From assembly GCA_902612965.1 (NCBI GenBank), contig CACMFN010000001.1:192001-256000 (forward strand): a stretch of DNA of 64,000 nt, in the 5' to 3' direction. The translations under genes were made by a program, and so were the position numbers. Origin of the DNA: an uncultured SAR116 cluster alpha proteobacterium (GTDB taxonomy: Bacteria; Pseudomonadota; Alphaproteobacteria; Puniceispirillales; GCA-002684695). Within the stretch, counting starts at the first letter, position 1, and every line of letters begins with the position of its first letter. The notes under the pieces are model-generated. The model was not told the origin of the DNA and did not search any database. It worked only from the letters and a program-made list of their open reading frames with translations. Positions 34,921 through 44,169 of the stretch are shown one piece after another.

Positions 34921-36501
34921 TTACCATTCACCAATTATTATACCTTTTTCATTTTCATCATCTCTCATTATTGAATAATCTTCATCACTAATTGAAATTC
35001 TATTTCTTCTACTAATAAGTCTTTGAAAAAGCTTTTCTTTCATTTCTGCAATAATAGTTTGATGATTTTCACCTTGACCTAAGTCAAAAAATTCCTCAGG
35101 ATCATTTTTTAAATCAAATAATTGATGATTAAATCCTTTAAAATAGACCAGTTTCCAATTTTTATCACGGATCATAAAAATTTTTGAATCATTAATACCG
35201 ACATTTAACTTTTCCCTTACTGGGTATATTCCATAATCAAATTCAGAAAATACATGATCTCTAAAATCTGTGTTTGCCCCACCCGTGATTATTGGCATAA
35301 GTGATTTACCTTCAAGTCTTGAATTAGGAACCTTCATTCCATTTGCCTCAATAAATGTTGGAAGTAAGTCAATTGCTTCAACAAAATCATTAGAGTTTGT
35401 TCCCCTTGTTTTGTCAGCACTTTTTCTGGGGTCAACTATAATCAATGGGATTTTTACTGAGACATCGTGAAAAAGTTCTTTCTCTCCCATCCAGTGGTCA
35501 CCTAAATAGTCCCCGTGATCAGATGTAAAGACTATCATTGTTTCATCCGTTTTACCTTCTTGATCCAAGAAATCAAATAAATCACCAAGATGATCATCAA
35601 TCTGTTTTATTAAACCCATGTATCCAGGTAGAACGGTTTCTCTAGTTCCTTGTTTTGAAAATGTAATACCAACTTGTTCTTCCATAAACATTTTAAAAAC
35701 TGGATTAGGGTTTTCTTTTTCTTTTTTATGTCTAGCTACAGGGGTAAAGCTCTCTGGACCATACATATTATGGTAGGGAGCTGGAGCCATGTATGGCCAA
35801 TGTGGTTTTATAAATGACAAATGAAGACACCACGGTGTATTACCTGTTTCCCTGATAAATTCCTTTGCTTTCATAGTCATGTAAGGTGTCTCAGAGTGCT
35901 CTTCTTTAATTCTTGCTGGAAGGCTTGAATTTCGTAAATTCCATCCAGATAAAAGTTCACCATTTTCACCTTCTGCAGAATTTGCATAATCATTCCAAGG
36001 ATTAACACCTTCATAACCTTTACTATTGAGCCATCGATTATAATTTAATACTTCATTTCTGTTTAAATAACCTGGCGTGGGGTGCAAACCGTCATCTTTC
36101 TCGTAAGGCTCAAAACCAGGTTCAGAAATAACCATTCCAATTTCAGTTTCCTTGTTTAAACCTAAACGATGCATTCCATCAATGTCAGCCTCCATATGAG
36201 TTTTGCCAACCACTGCTGTTCTTATACCTTTTGGTCTGAGATAGTCTTCTATTGTTAATTCACCAATAGGAAGAGGAACTCTATTCCATGTGACGCCATT
36301 ACTAAAAATTGTTCTCCCAGTGTAAAAACATGCTCTAGATGGGCCACACATAGGTGACTGAACAAAAGCATTTTTAAAGTTAATTCCTCTTTTTGCTAAT
36401 TTATCTATGTTAGTAGTTTTAAGATGTGGATGACCATTACACGATAGATAATCCCATCGTAATTGGTCTGTCATAATAAATAATATATTTTTAATACTCA
36501 A
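34921..36501 (-). CDS. Sulfatase/phosphonate monoester hydrolase family enzyme
   Basis: A 526-residue alkaline-phosphatase-superfamily hydrolase. The formylglycine signature is C52-G-P-S-R56 followed by T-G-R, the first metal Asp is in I-M-T-D-Q, and a later metal pair is in F-T-S-D-H-G-D-Y-L-G-D-H. The latter with G-E-K-E-L-F-H-D is shared by arylsulfatases and phosphonate monoester hydrolases. The start is a TTG at 36501; the only nearby ATG would remove the first beta-strand and leave the metal Asp too near the end. It has no signal peptide, so it acts in the cytoplasm on an imported ester, and it is co-operonic with TctCAB. No formylglycine-generating enzyme is visible here. Confidence 0.9.
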   Translation of the reverse strand: MSIKNILFIMTDQLRWDYLSCNGHPHLKTTNIDKLAKRGINFKNAFVQSPMCGPSRACFYTGRTIFSNGVTWNRVPLPIGELTIEDYLRPKGIRTAVVGKTHMEADIDGMHRLGLNKETEIGMVISEPGFEPYEKDDGLHPTPGYLNRNEVLNYNRWLNSKGYEGVNPWNDYANSAEGENGELLSGWNLRNSSLPARIKEEHSETPYMTMKAKEFIRETGNTPWCLHLSFIKPHWPYMAPAPYHNMYGPESFTPVARHKKEKENPNPVFKMFMEEQVGITFSKQGTRETVLPGYMGLIKQIDDHLGDLFDFLDQEGKTDETMIVFTSDHGDYLGDHWMGEKELFHDVSVKIPLIIVDPRKSADKTRGTNSNDFVEAIDLLPTFIEANGMKVPNSRLEGKSLMPIITGGANTDFRDHVFSEFDYGIYPVREKLNVGINDSKIFMIRDKNWKLVYFKGFNHQLFDLKNDPEEFFDLGQGENHQTIIAEMKEKLFQRLISRRNRISISDEDYSIMRDDENEKGIIIGEW

Positions 36502-36537
36502 ATTTTTTCAATCCGTTAATTTTTTTGATAGTAAGGT

Positions 36538-37845
36538 TCAGGAAAATTCAATCAAGCGCTTTTTTTCTATATCTGTTATTTTTGAACTTTCAATTTTATT
36601 TTCTTTTTGTCTAAACTCACAAAAAAAACTTACAAATTCATTTGAAAAATATTTCTTTGCAATTTTAGAACGTTCAAGCTTTTTACATGCCTCAGATACG
36701 TTTGATGGAAGTTTAACTAATCTTTGAACTTTCTCTGAATTATTGTTATTGATCCCCTCTAGACCTGTTGCAATTGTGGCTGCAATTCCTAAGTATGGAT
36801 TCATATCTGCACCAGGTATTCTATTTTCTATTCTCGATTTTTCTCCCTTTATTGCTCTAAAAGCTACTTTCCTGCTATCCCAATCCCAATCATTCATTAT
36901 AGGAGTAAATATCTCAGGTTGATACCTCTTGAAGGAGTTAGCATTTGGAGCAAATAAAAGCATTAATTCAGGAGAATAACTTTGCATCCCTGAGACAAAG
37001 TTTTTAAAAGTCTTTGAATTATTTTTGAATAAATTTTCTTTTTTACCATTTTCCAGAGAAATATGGATATGGCCACTATGGCCATCAGCATCATTACTCC
37101 ACCTTGCCATAAATGTAGCTAATTTATCATGCCGTAGTGCAATCTGTTTGATTAAATGCTTAACTAAGATTGTATCATCAGCCGATTTTATAGTTTTGCC
37201 TGATAAAAGAGCAACTTCCATAAAACCTGCACCCATTTCTTCATGCCATGCTTCGACTTCAATTTTCATTATCTCTGAAAAGTTTATGAAGTTGTTATAT
37301 ATTTCAGATTGCAAATTTTGTCTTTGGAGCAGGTTATATGAACTTTCTAAAGTTGTTGTTGAAAGATTATTATAGCTCTTATTTTTGATGGATTTTGAAG
37401 TTTCATCTAAAAGAGTAAATTCTAATTCTACACCAAAACGAGGGTAAAGATCTTGTTTATTTGCTTTATCTAAAATCTTTTTTAAAATACTTCTAGAACA
37501 AAAACTTTTGTATTCATCCTCCAATTCTATAAAACAAATTAAATTTTGGGCTTCATTTTCAAAAGGTAAAATTCTTAAACTGTCAAAATCTATTTTTGCC
37601 GGAATATCACCAAATTTATCCTTATTAGATGAAAATCCTGATATTTCTACCTGTGTATCACAGTAACCTAAAGCTAGTGAAGGAAGGGCTATTGTTAAAC
37701 CTTTTCCGTCTTTATTTAAGGCATCAATAACTTTTCTTTTATTGACTAATTTACTCCTTAGTTGACCTAATGCGTCAACAAAGCATACCGAAATAAATTT
37801 CACATGATCTTTTTCAATGATTTTAGAAATATCTCTTTTAATCAT
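36538..37845 (-). CDS. Glutamine synthetase family protein (gamma-glutamyl-amine ligase candidate), copy 2
   Basis: A 435-residue GS-fold protein clearly different from copy 1. It shows a fuller beta-grasp domain (V-C-F-V-D-A-L-G-Q-L-R-S-K), F-G-V-E-L-E-F near 136, E-E-M-G-A-G-F near 200, D-G-H-S-G-H-I-H near 248 and R-A-I-K-G-E-K-S-R-I-E-N-R near 328. It heads the leftward operon (GS, sulfatase, TctBAC, amidotransferase-like, P450, GS) and is divergent from a GMC oxidoreductase. It is less like GlnA than like the glutamyl-polyamine/amine ligases. Two such ligases in one operon may handle two amines or two amino groups. Confidence 0.87.
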   Translation of the reverse strand: MIKRDISKIIEKDHVKFISVCFVDALGQLRSKLVNKRKVIDALNKDGKGLTIALPSLALGYCDTQVEISGFSSNKDKFGDIPAKIDFDSLRILPFENEAQNLICFIELEDEYKSFCSRSILKKILDKANKQDLYPRFGVELEFTLLDETSKSIKNKSYNNLSTTTLESSYNLLQRQNLQSEIYNNFINFSEIMKIEVEAWHEEMGAGFMEVALLSGKTIKSADDTILVKHLIKQIALRHDKLATFMARWSNDADGHSGHIHISLENGKKENLFKNNSKTFKNFVSGMQSYSPELMLLFAPNANSFKRYQPEIFTPIMNDWDWDSRKVAFRAIKGEKSRIENRIPGADMNPYLGIAATIATGLEGINNNNSEKVQRLVKLPSNVSEACKKLERSKIAKKYFSNEFVSFFCEFRQKENKIESSKITDIEKKRLIEFS

Positions 37846-37922
37846 AGTTTTTAACTTTAAACAATTCTACAGTTATATATTTTATACTAAACCATATTTG
37901 AAACTTAAGTAAGTTAGATTAA

Positions 37923-39515
37923 ATGTCACTAGAAAATATTGAATGGGATTATATAATTTTAGGTGCAGGTACTGCAGGTTGTGTTTTAGCAAATAGACTT
38001 TCAGAAGATAAAAACAATAAAGTTCTCCTTCTTGAGGCAGGTTTTAAAGATAATTCAATCAAAATTAAAGTACCAGCATTGCAACCATTAGTATTTGGTA
38101 AAGAAAAATTTGATTGGTGTTACAAAGCCCAACCTGATCATACAAGAAATAATTTCAGTGCAATATGGCCTGCTGGCAAAGTATGGGGTGGTGGAAGTTC
38201 ACTTAATGGAATGATTTATATCAGAGGTCAGAAAGAAGATTTTGACGAATGGGAAAATTTTGGTGTAAGCGGATGGAGCTTCAAAGAAAATCTTGAATAT
38301 TTTAAAAAGTCTGAAAATAATGAAAGAGGAAATTCATTTTACCATAGTAATAACGGCCCTTTAAACATATCTAATCTAAAGTCTAACCATTTACTAAATG
38401 AGAAATTCATAGAGGCCTCCTTTAATTGTCAGCTGCCAATAAATAATGATTTTAATGGTGAAACTCAAACTGGTGTTGGTAAAATCCAGGTATTTCAAAA
38501 AAATGGATTTAGACACAATACTTCAACAGCTTTTCTAAAGCCTTCAATTAAAAGAAATAATCTTAAAGTTATTTCTGGTGTTTTAGTAGACAAATTGATT
38601 ATTGAGCAAAACAGAGTTTTAGGGGTAAATATTATAAATAATAATATTCCTGAAAGCTTTTATTCTAAAGGAGAAATTATAATTTCTGCTGGCACAATTG
38701 GGAGTCCTCTAATTTTGCAAAGATCAGGTGTAGGTGATGGTGCATTTCTAAAATCCAAAGGTATTGAAGTAAAGCTTGATAATGAATTTGTTGGGGCCAA
38801 TTTGCAAGATCATCCTGGTTGTTATTGTGAATTTACAACTAACATTTCTACTTACAATACTGAATTTGATTTTTTAAATATTGTAAAGCATGGTTTAAAT
38901 TGGCTTTTTAGAGGACAAGGTCCTATTGCAACTCCAGCTGCAACATGCTGTGCTTTTTTTAATACAAAGAAAATTGATGATAGGCCAAATGCACAAATAC
39001 ATTTCTCTCCATTTACATACCATTATTCACCACTTACAAGTCTCAAACTACCAAAATATTCAGCAATTTTAACTGGTACATGTCTTTTGAACCCTGAGAC
39101 AAGAGGTTCAGTTTCAATATCTGAAAGAAATCCATTTTCACCTCCAATAATCAATCATTTACTATGGGAAAATGAAAATGATTTGGGTGAAATTGCGAAT
39201 GCTTTAAAGAAGCTTTGTCAGATAATGTTTTCCCCTCCAATGGACAGATATGTTTTAAATAATCCTCTAAAAGAATTAAGTAATAGTGATTTAAAACTTT
39301 TTATTAAGAAAAATAGTTTCTTAGGTTATCACGCGTCAGGCACCTGTGCTATGGGCCATAAAGGTGTTCTAAGCTCTAATTTAAAAGTAAAAAATATCGA
39401 TAATTTAAGAGTAATTGATGCATCTGTAATGCCAAAGATTATCAGGGGGAATACAAATGCTTCAGTGATAATGATAGCTGAAAAAGGTTCTGACTATATT
39501 CTATCAAAAAAATAA
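37923..39515 (+). CDS. GMC-family FAD oxidoreductase (choline dehydrogenase-like)
   Basis: A 530-residue flavoenzyme. The N-terminal FAD loop is I-L-G-A-G-T-A-G-C-V-L-A near 13, followed by the GMC signatures W-G-G-G-S-S-L-N-G-M near 91 and S-A-G-T-I-G-S-P near 257. The active-site His is in Y-H-A-S-G-T-C-A-M-G near 472. Such enzymes oxidise primary or secondary alcohols to aldehydes or ketones and pass electrons to an acceptor. It is divergent from the GS/P450 operon and convergent, two bases apart, with a class III aminotransferase whose operon also holds an aldehyde dehydrogenase. An alcohol-to-aldehyde-to-acid or amine route is therefore plausible. Confidence 0.93.
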   Translation: MSLENIEWDYIILGAGTAGCVLANRLSEDKNNKVLLLEAGFKDNSIKIKVPALQPLVFGKEKFDWCYKAQPDHTRNNFSAIWPAGKVWGGGSSLNGMIYIRGQKEDFDEWENFGVSGWSFKENLEYFKKSENNERGNSFYHSNNGPLNISNLKSNHLLNEKFIEASFNCQLPINNDFNGETQTGVGKIQVFQKNGFRHNTSTAFLKPSIKRNNLKVISGVLVDKLIIEQNRVLGVNIINNNIPESFYSKGEIIISAGTIGSPLILQRSGVGDGAFLKSKGIEVKLDNEFVGANLQDHPGCYCEFTTNISTYNTEFDFLNIVKHGLNWLFRGQGPIATPAATCCAFFNTKKIDDRPNAQIHFSPFTYHYSPLTSLKLPKYSAILTGTCLLNPETRGSVSISERNPFSPPIINHLLWENENDLGEIANALKKLCQIMFSPPMDRYVLNNPLKELSNSDLKLFIKKNSFLGYHASGTCAMGHKGVLSSNLKVKNIDNLRVIDASVMPKIIRGNTNASVIMIAEKGSDYILSKK

Positions 39516-39517
39516 TT

Positions 39518-40867
39518 CTAAATTATAGAAAATCCTTTATCTAAAGCTGAGACAATTTTATTAACATGCTCTTTTGTTATTACAAGCGACGGAGAAATGA
39601 TGAAGTTATTTCCAGAGGCTCTAACTAATACTCCTTCCTCACATACAGTTTTATAAATTTTTGAAACTAAATCTTTGTTTGCTGGTTTTTTAGTTTCTTG
39701 GTCTTCAACAATCTCTATAGCTGCCATCAAACCTTTACCCCTTACATCTCCTATAACACGATATTTTGTTTTTAGTTTGTTTAACCCTAAAAGTAGTTCA
39801 GCCCCTCTTGATTTAGCATTTGTTGCTAAATTAAGTTTATTTGTTTCTTCAAGAGCTGCAAGAGCCGCTGCTGCTCCAACAGGATTGCCTGAATTAGTGT
39901 ATCCATGTCCAAGCATTCCTAAAGCATCGTTGTTTTTTTCTATTGCATCTGATATTTCACCAGACATTAAAGTTGCACCCATAGGAAAATAACCACCGGT
40001 AAGAGCTTTTGCAATAGTCATGATATCTGGTTTGACACCCCATAATCTGGAACCTGTCCATTCACCTGTTCTTCCAAATGCACATATCACTTCATCTGCT
40101 ATCAGTAATATTCCATACTTGTCACATATCTGTCTAATCTTTCTCATAAAACTTTCGTGAGGGACGATTACCCCCCCAGACCCAACAATAGGTTCCATAA
40201 CAAAAGCTGCTATTGTATCAGAACCTTGACTTGAAATCAGAGCTTCTAGACTTTGAATACACTTTTCAGATAAAATTTCTGGGTTCTCCTCATTAAAAGG
40301 GTTCCTGTATGTGTATGGTGCTGGTATATGAAAAATTCCAGGCACACCAGGTTCGTAGTTTCTTCTAAATCGAGGGTCACCACATAACGACGCGCCTCCA
40401 TAATGCGTCCCATGATAACCTTTACTTAATGCAATAAATTTAACTCGGTCATTCATTCCTTTGACTTTCCAGAATTGTCTTACTAAACGCATAGCAGTAT
40501 CTATTGAGTCAGAACCCCCTTGAGTAAAAAAAACTTTTTCCATTCCATCAGCGTAAAACCACTCTTTAAGCTTGTAAGATAGCTCTATCGCTTTATCATT
40601 TGTAATGCCTCTAAAAGTATTACAATAAGGCATTGTGTTAAGCTGATCATTAATGGCTTTTTTAATTGGTTCACAGCTATAACCTAAATTTACATTCCAA
40701 AGGCCACCAACTGCATCAAGCATAGTATGACCGTCAACATTCTGTACTTCAGTATTCTCAGCTTTAGTTATAATCATTGGAGGATTTTCTAACATTTCAG
40801 ATGGGTGAGCCATTGGGTGCCAGAAATGCCTTGCATTATTTTCTCTTAAAAAATTCTCATGTATCAT
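39518..40867 (-). CDS. Class III aminotransferase (omega-amino acid/diamine-pyruvate type)
   Basis: A 449-residue fold-type I PLP enzyme. The cofactor lysine is in A-K-A-L-T-G-G-Y near 288, preceded by the D-E-V-I-C-A-F-G-R segment near 258, and the N-terminal W-H-P-M and G-G-L-W-N-V-N-L-G are typical of omega-amino-acid:pyruvate and putrescine-type transaminases. It is last in a leftward operon after an aldehyde dehydrogenase and an ATC-hydrolase-like gene. It could deaminate an omega-amine to an aldehyde for that dehydrogenase, in line with the gamma-glutamylation genes nearby. The amino donor is unknown. Confidence 0.93.
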   Translation of the reverse strand: MIHENFLRENNARHFWHPMAHPSEMLENPPMIITKAENTEVQNVDGHTMLDAVGGLWNVNLGYSCEPIKKAINDQLNTMPYCNTFRGITNDKAIELSYKLKEWFYADGMEKVFFTQGGSDSIDTAMRLVRQFWKVKGMNDRVKFIALSKGYHGTHYGGASLCGDPRFRRNYEPGVPGIFHIPAPYTYRNPFNEENPEILSEKCIQSLEALISSQGSDTIAAFVMEPIVGSGGVIVPHESFMRKIRQICDKYGILLIADEVICAFGRTGEWTGSRLWGVKPDIMTIAKALTGGYFPMGATLMSGEISDAIEKNNDALGMLGHGYTNSGNPVGAAAALAALEETNKLNLATNAKSRGAELLLGLNKLKTKYRVIGDVRGKGLMAAIEIVEDQETKKPANKDLVSKIYKTVCEEGVLVRASGNNFIISPSLVITKEHVNKIVSALDKGFSII

Positions 40868-40891
40868 ATTAACTCCAATTTAAAGTTAGAT

Positions 40892-42379
40892 TTACAACTT
40901 CATCCAAACTGATTTTAGGTCTGTAAATTTATCTAATGCGTGTAGCGATTTGTCAGAGCCGTTTCCAGATTGCTTAACACCAGTTAATGGCAATGTATTG
41001 TCAGAGCCACCATATGTATTTACAAATACCGTACCTGCTTTGATTTTCTTAATCATCCTATGAGCTCTAGACAAATTAGTTGTCCAAACACCAGAAGCTA
41101 AGCCAAATGAAGTTCCATTTGCTAGTTGAACAGCTTCTTCCTCATTTGAAAAAGATGTAACAGTTAAGACTGGTCCAAAAACTTCATTTTGGAAAATATC
41201 CATATCTTTTTTTACAGAAGATACAATAGTTGGCTCCATGTAAAAACCACCAGTTTCTTTATGAACTCTTTTCCCACCTAGTTCTACAATGCCTCCTTCT
41301 GTCTCAGCTTTTTTAACAAAGTTCATATCTGACTGAAGTTGACTTTCACTGTTAATTGCTCCCACATCATTTTGAATGTCTAAAGGATCCCCTATTTTAA
41401 GCTTGCTTGAAAAATTAGAAATTAAATTTAAAAATTCATCATGAATTTTATCTTCAACTAACAAACGAGAACCAGCTATACACACTTCTCCTGAATTTCT
41501 AAATATTCCCATTGCAGATACTTTAGCAGCCTCTTCTAAATTATCAGTGTCACTGAAAATAATATTTGGAGATTTTCCACCTAGTTCCTGATAAACTCTT
41601 TTCATATTTGATTGAGCAGAATATTCTAACAATTGTCTCCCTGTATTTCCTGAACCTGTAAAGGTCAAAACATCAACGTCCATATGACGTGCTAGAGCTT
41701 GACCAGTTGTCCTTCCATTTCCTGTAACAATATTTAGTGTACCTGGTGGCAAACCAGCTTCGAGACAAATTTCTCCTAATCTTAAAATTGATAAAGAGGC
41801 TGCTTCAGAAGGTTTTATAACAACTGAATTTCCCATAGCCAATGCAGGAGCTATTTTCCAGGCTCCAATCATTAATGGAAAATTCCAAGGCACAATTGCG
41901 CCTACAACACCAACAGGTTCTCTTTGAATTAGACCAACAAAATCATTTGATGTATTAGAGATCTCCCCATAAACTTTATCTATAGCCTCAGCATAAAACC
42001 TAAATGTTCCAGCTGCTGATCCAGGTTCTGCTTTGTAGGCCATATTTATTTCGGTGCCATTATCTCTTACTCCAAGAACAGCTAATTCAAGCATACTACC
42101 CTCAATCAAATCAGCTATTTTATGCATCACCTTTTTTTTAGCAGCAGGTGGCATATTTGACCATTGACCTTTCTCAAAAATAGCTTTGCTTGATTTTACA
42201 GCCTCATCTACGTCAGCTTCATCAGATACCTGTATTTCTGATATTTTTTCTCCGTTAATTGGACTAATTATATTTTGAATTTTGCCTTGTTTGGCCTTTA
42301 CCCATTTGCTACCAATTAATAACTTCTGCTCTGGTATGGAGTTGTATCTAATCTTGTCAATTTCTTGTTGATTATACAT
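40892..42379 (-). CDS. NAD(P)-dependent aldehyde dehydrogenase
   Basis: About 495 residues with catalytic Cys in G-E-V-C-I-A-G-S-R near 300 and general-base Glu in E-L-G-G-K-S-P near 266; the V-P-W-N-F-P cofactor segment is near 166. The frame runs up to a TTG at 42385, but the ATG at 42379 is a more ordinary start and leaves two bases after the upstream stop. It resembles betaine-aldehyde, phenylacetaldehyde and gamma-glutamyl-aminobutyraldehyde dehydrogenases. Placed before the class III aminotransferase, it probably oxidises the aldehyde that the aminotransferase or GMC enzyme makes. Confidence 0.93.
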   Translation of the reverse strand: MYNQQEIDKIRYNSIPEQKLLIGSKWVKAKQGKIQNIISPINGEKISEIQVSDEADVDEAVKSSKAIFEKGQWSNMPPAAKKKVMHKIADLIEGSMLELAVLGVRDNGTEINMAYKAEPGSAAGTFRFYAEAIDKVYGEISNTSNDFVGLIQREPVGVVGAIVPWNFPLMIGAWKIAPALAMGNSVVIKPSEAASLSILRLGEICLEAGLPPGTLNIVTGNGRTTGQALARHMDVDVLTFTGSGNTGRQLLEYSAQSNMKRVYQELGGKSPNIIFSDTDNLEEAAKVSAMGIFRNSGEVCIAGSRLLVEDKIHDEFLNLISNFSSKLKIGDPLDIQNDVGAINSESQLQSDMNFVKKAETEGGIVELGGKRVHKETGGFYMEPTIVSSVKKDMDIFQNEVFGPVLTVTSFSNEEEAVQLANGTSFGLASGVWTTNLSRAHRMIKKIKAGTVFVNTYGGSDNTLPLTGVKQSGNGSDKSLHALDKFTDLKSVWMKL

Positions 42380-42381
42380 TT

Positions 42382-42879
42382 TCAAGTTTTCTCTTTGTTA
42401 CTGTATCTAAATGTACAGCAACTATGTCCTTCCATGATGGTTTTTTTTCTTTCAAGTATTAAGTTTTTGTCAAACCCAACAGAAAAATTGTAATCCCTAT
42501 TACAAGATAAGAGTTGGCCAATGTCCTTAAGCCCCATTTCATTATACATTTCGGCATATTTACACCTCGTAACATTGAAGTGATATTCATCATCATTTTT
42601 TTTGATTTCTTCTATTTCAAGAGCGCCACCTGTTTTCCATAGTTCAAAAACATCAGTGAACTTTTTAATAACAGTTTCGTTGTCCTTAGTTTGGCCATCT
42701 ATGTTTTTTCTAAACTTTTTACCTTCATCTATAGCATTCTTTATTATTGCATTTTTTAAAATTTTTTTTGCTTTATCCTCGCCTAACTCAGTTTTCATTT
42801 CTTCAAATATTGACTTTGCAACTTCTGCTTGCAGTTTTCTCTTTTCTAGAATGGAAATATTGTTCTCTAACTTACTCAT
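42382..42879 (-). CDS. L-2-amino-thiazoline-4-carboxylate hydrolase-like protein
   Basis: About 165 residues. The N-terminal half is helical and charged; the C-terminal half carries the pattern of the ATC-hydrolase family, with T-R-C-K-Y-A-E, then L-S-C-N-R-D, and a final M-E-G-H-S-C-C-T-F-R-Y. The open frame begins at a TTG (42891), but the ATG at 42879 is the likelier start. Characterised members hydrolyse the thiazoline ring of ATC on the way to cysteine; many relatives have unknown roles. It heads the aldehyde dehydrogenase/aminotransferase operon and is divergent from the Hpa operon, so a ring or C-N hydrolysis step is a guess. Confidence 0.72.
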   Translation of the reverse strand: MSKLENNISILEKRKLQAEVAKSIFEEMKTELGEDKAKKILKNAIIKNAIDEGKKFRKNIDGQTKDNETVIKKFTDVFELWKTGGALEIEEIKKNDDEYHFNVTRCKYAEMYNEMGLKDIGQLLSCNRDYNFSVGFDKNLILERKKTIMEGHSCCTFRYSNKEKT

Positions 42880-43058
42880 TTTTGCTAACAATTGATTAGT
42901 TTAAAAAATATTTTATACAAATCTATGCTTTAAGCTAAACCCATTTATCATTTATTTCAAACTATGGTTTATAATTGTTTAAATTATATGATAGCCTCAA
43001 AAATAAAAGACTAAACTAAAATAAATTTTATAATGAAGTACATTTTTAGGAGCAGTAA

Positions 43059-44168
43059 ATGAGTCAAAAACCACTCTTTAGAGCTGATCATGTTGGAAGT
43101 TTGCTGAGGCCATTAACAATTAAAGATGCTCGAAAAATGCATTTTGAGGACAAAACAGCAAGTATAAATGAGCTAAAGTCAATTGAAGATAATGAAATAA
43201 AAAAAGTTATAAATTTTCAAGAAAGTCTTGGTTTTAAAGTTGTAACAGATGGAGAGTTTAGAAGATCTTTTTGGCACTATGATTTTATTGAATGTTTAAG
43301 TGGTTTTGAGTTAGAGGAAAGAGAAACTGGAGTTCAATTTTCAGGTGCAAAACTAAGGCCCTTTTTCCCAGTAATCAAAGGCAAAATAGACTTTCCTTTT
43401 GATCATCCAATGCTTAATCATTTCAAATTTGTTTCAGCCAATACAAATGTTTTACCCAAAATATCTATTCCTGGTCCAAGTTGTTGTCATTTTAGGACGA
43501 CGCCTGATGATATTTATCCGAAAGAATACAGTGATAATGAGAATTTATTTTTTGATATTGCGCAAGCATATAAAAAAGCTGTCAAAGAGTTTTATGAAAT
43601 CGGTTGTCGATATTTACAAATGGATGATATATTTTTTGCTTATTTATGTGATCCTGATCATAGGTCTGTTCGAACAAAATTTGGTGAAAATCCTGATGAT
43701 TTAATCAATAAATATGCATGGATGTTAAATGAATCTATTAAAGATCGACCTGATGATATGACAATAGGTATGCATTTATGTAGGGGGAATTTTAAGTCAA
43801 ATTTTGCAGCTAAAGGTTCTTATGATCCTGCAGTTGATGCGGTATTTAATGAAATTGATATTGATGTATATTTTTTAGAATATGATGATGAAAGATCTGG
43901 CGGATTAGAGCCATTAAAATATTTACCTAAAGGACATAAAAGGGTCTTGCCAGGATTTATTACGACAAAAAAGGGCAAATTAGAGGATATTGAATTTTTA
44001 CAAAGAAAATTTGATGAGGCTTCGAAATTTGTTTCGATGGATCAACTTGGAATAGCTCCCCAGTGTGGTTTTTCATCTACAGAAGAAGGAAATATTATTA
44101 CATTTGATGATCAAAAAAGGAAACTAGAGCTTGTAATTGAGACCTCAAATAAGATTTGGGGAGAATAA
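43059..44168 (+). CDS. MetE-core methyltransferase family protein, YxjG/YxjH-like
   Basis: A 369-residue single-domain protein of the MetE catalytic family, of a different subgroup from the one at 16872. Features are the start F-R-A-D-H-V-G-S-L-L-R-P, V-T-D-G-E-F-R-R, the I-P-G-P-S segment, and a zinc set of M-H-L-C-R-G-N, the Glu of L-E-Y-D-D-E-R and the Cys of P-Q-C-G-F. It opens the rightward operon that continues with an SDR and HpaF-E-D-G-H, behind an AGGAG site. A methionine-synthase-like role for a non-standard methyl donor is likely; a link to demethylation of a methoxylated phenylacetate-type substrate is only a suggestion. Confidence 0.87.
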   Translation: MSQKPLFRADHVGSLLRPLTIKDARKMHFEDKTASINELKSIEDNEIKKVINFQESLGFKVVTDGEFRRSFWHYDFIECLSGFELEERETGVQFSGAKLRPFFPVIKGKIDFPFDHPMLNHFKFVSANTNVLPKISIPGPSCCHFRTTPDDIYPKEYSDNENLFFDIAQAYKKAVKEFYEIGCRYLQMDDIFFAYLCDPDHRSVRTKFGENPDDLINKYAWMLNESIKDRPDDMTIGMHLCRGNFKSNFAAKGSYDPAVDAVFNEIDIDVYFLEYDDERSGGLEPLKYLPKGHKRVLPGFITTKKGKLEDIEFLQRKFDEASKFVSMDQLGIAPQCGFSSTEEGNIITFDDQKRKLELVIETSNKIWGE

Positions 44169-44169
44169 A

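Noticed and set aside
28374-37845. The GS-like genes as housekeeping glutamine synthetase
   Set aside because: They are shorter than GlnA, clearly divergent from each other, and embedded in a catabolic operon with a glutamyl hydrolase and P450. No glnB or ntr genes are nearby.
39516-39530. Small inverted repeat TTCTA/TAGAA between the GMC and aminotransferase genes
   Set aside because: Five AT-rich pairs overlapping stop codons are too weak to call a terminator.
42892-43058. Search for a SAM- or cobalamin-type riboswitch before the MetE-core gene
   Set aside because: The 167-base gap is AT-rich with no conserved riboswitch core or stable multi-stem fold that I can see. An AAAC-TATG-GTTT repeat is too short to call.
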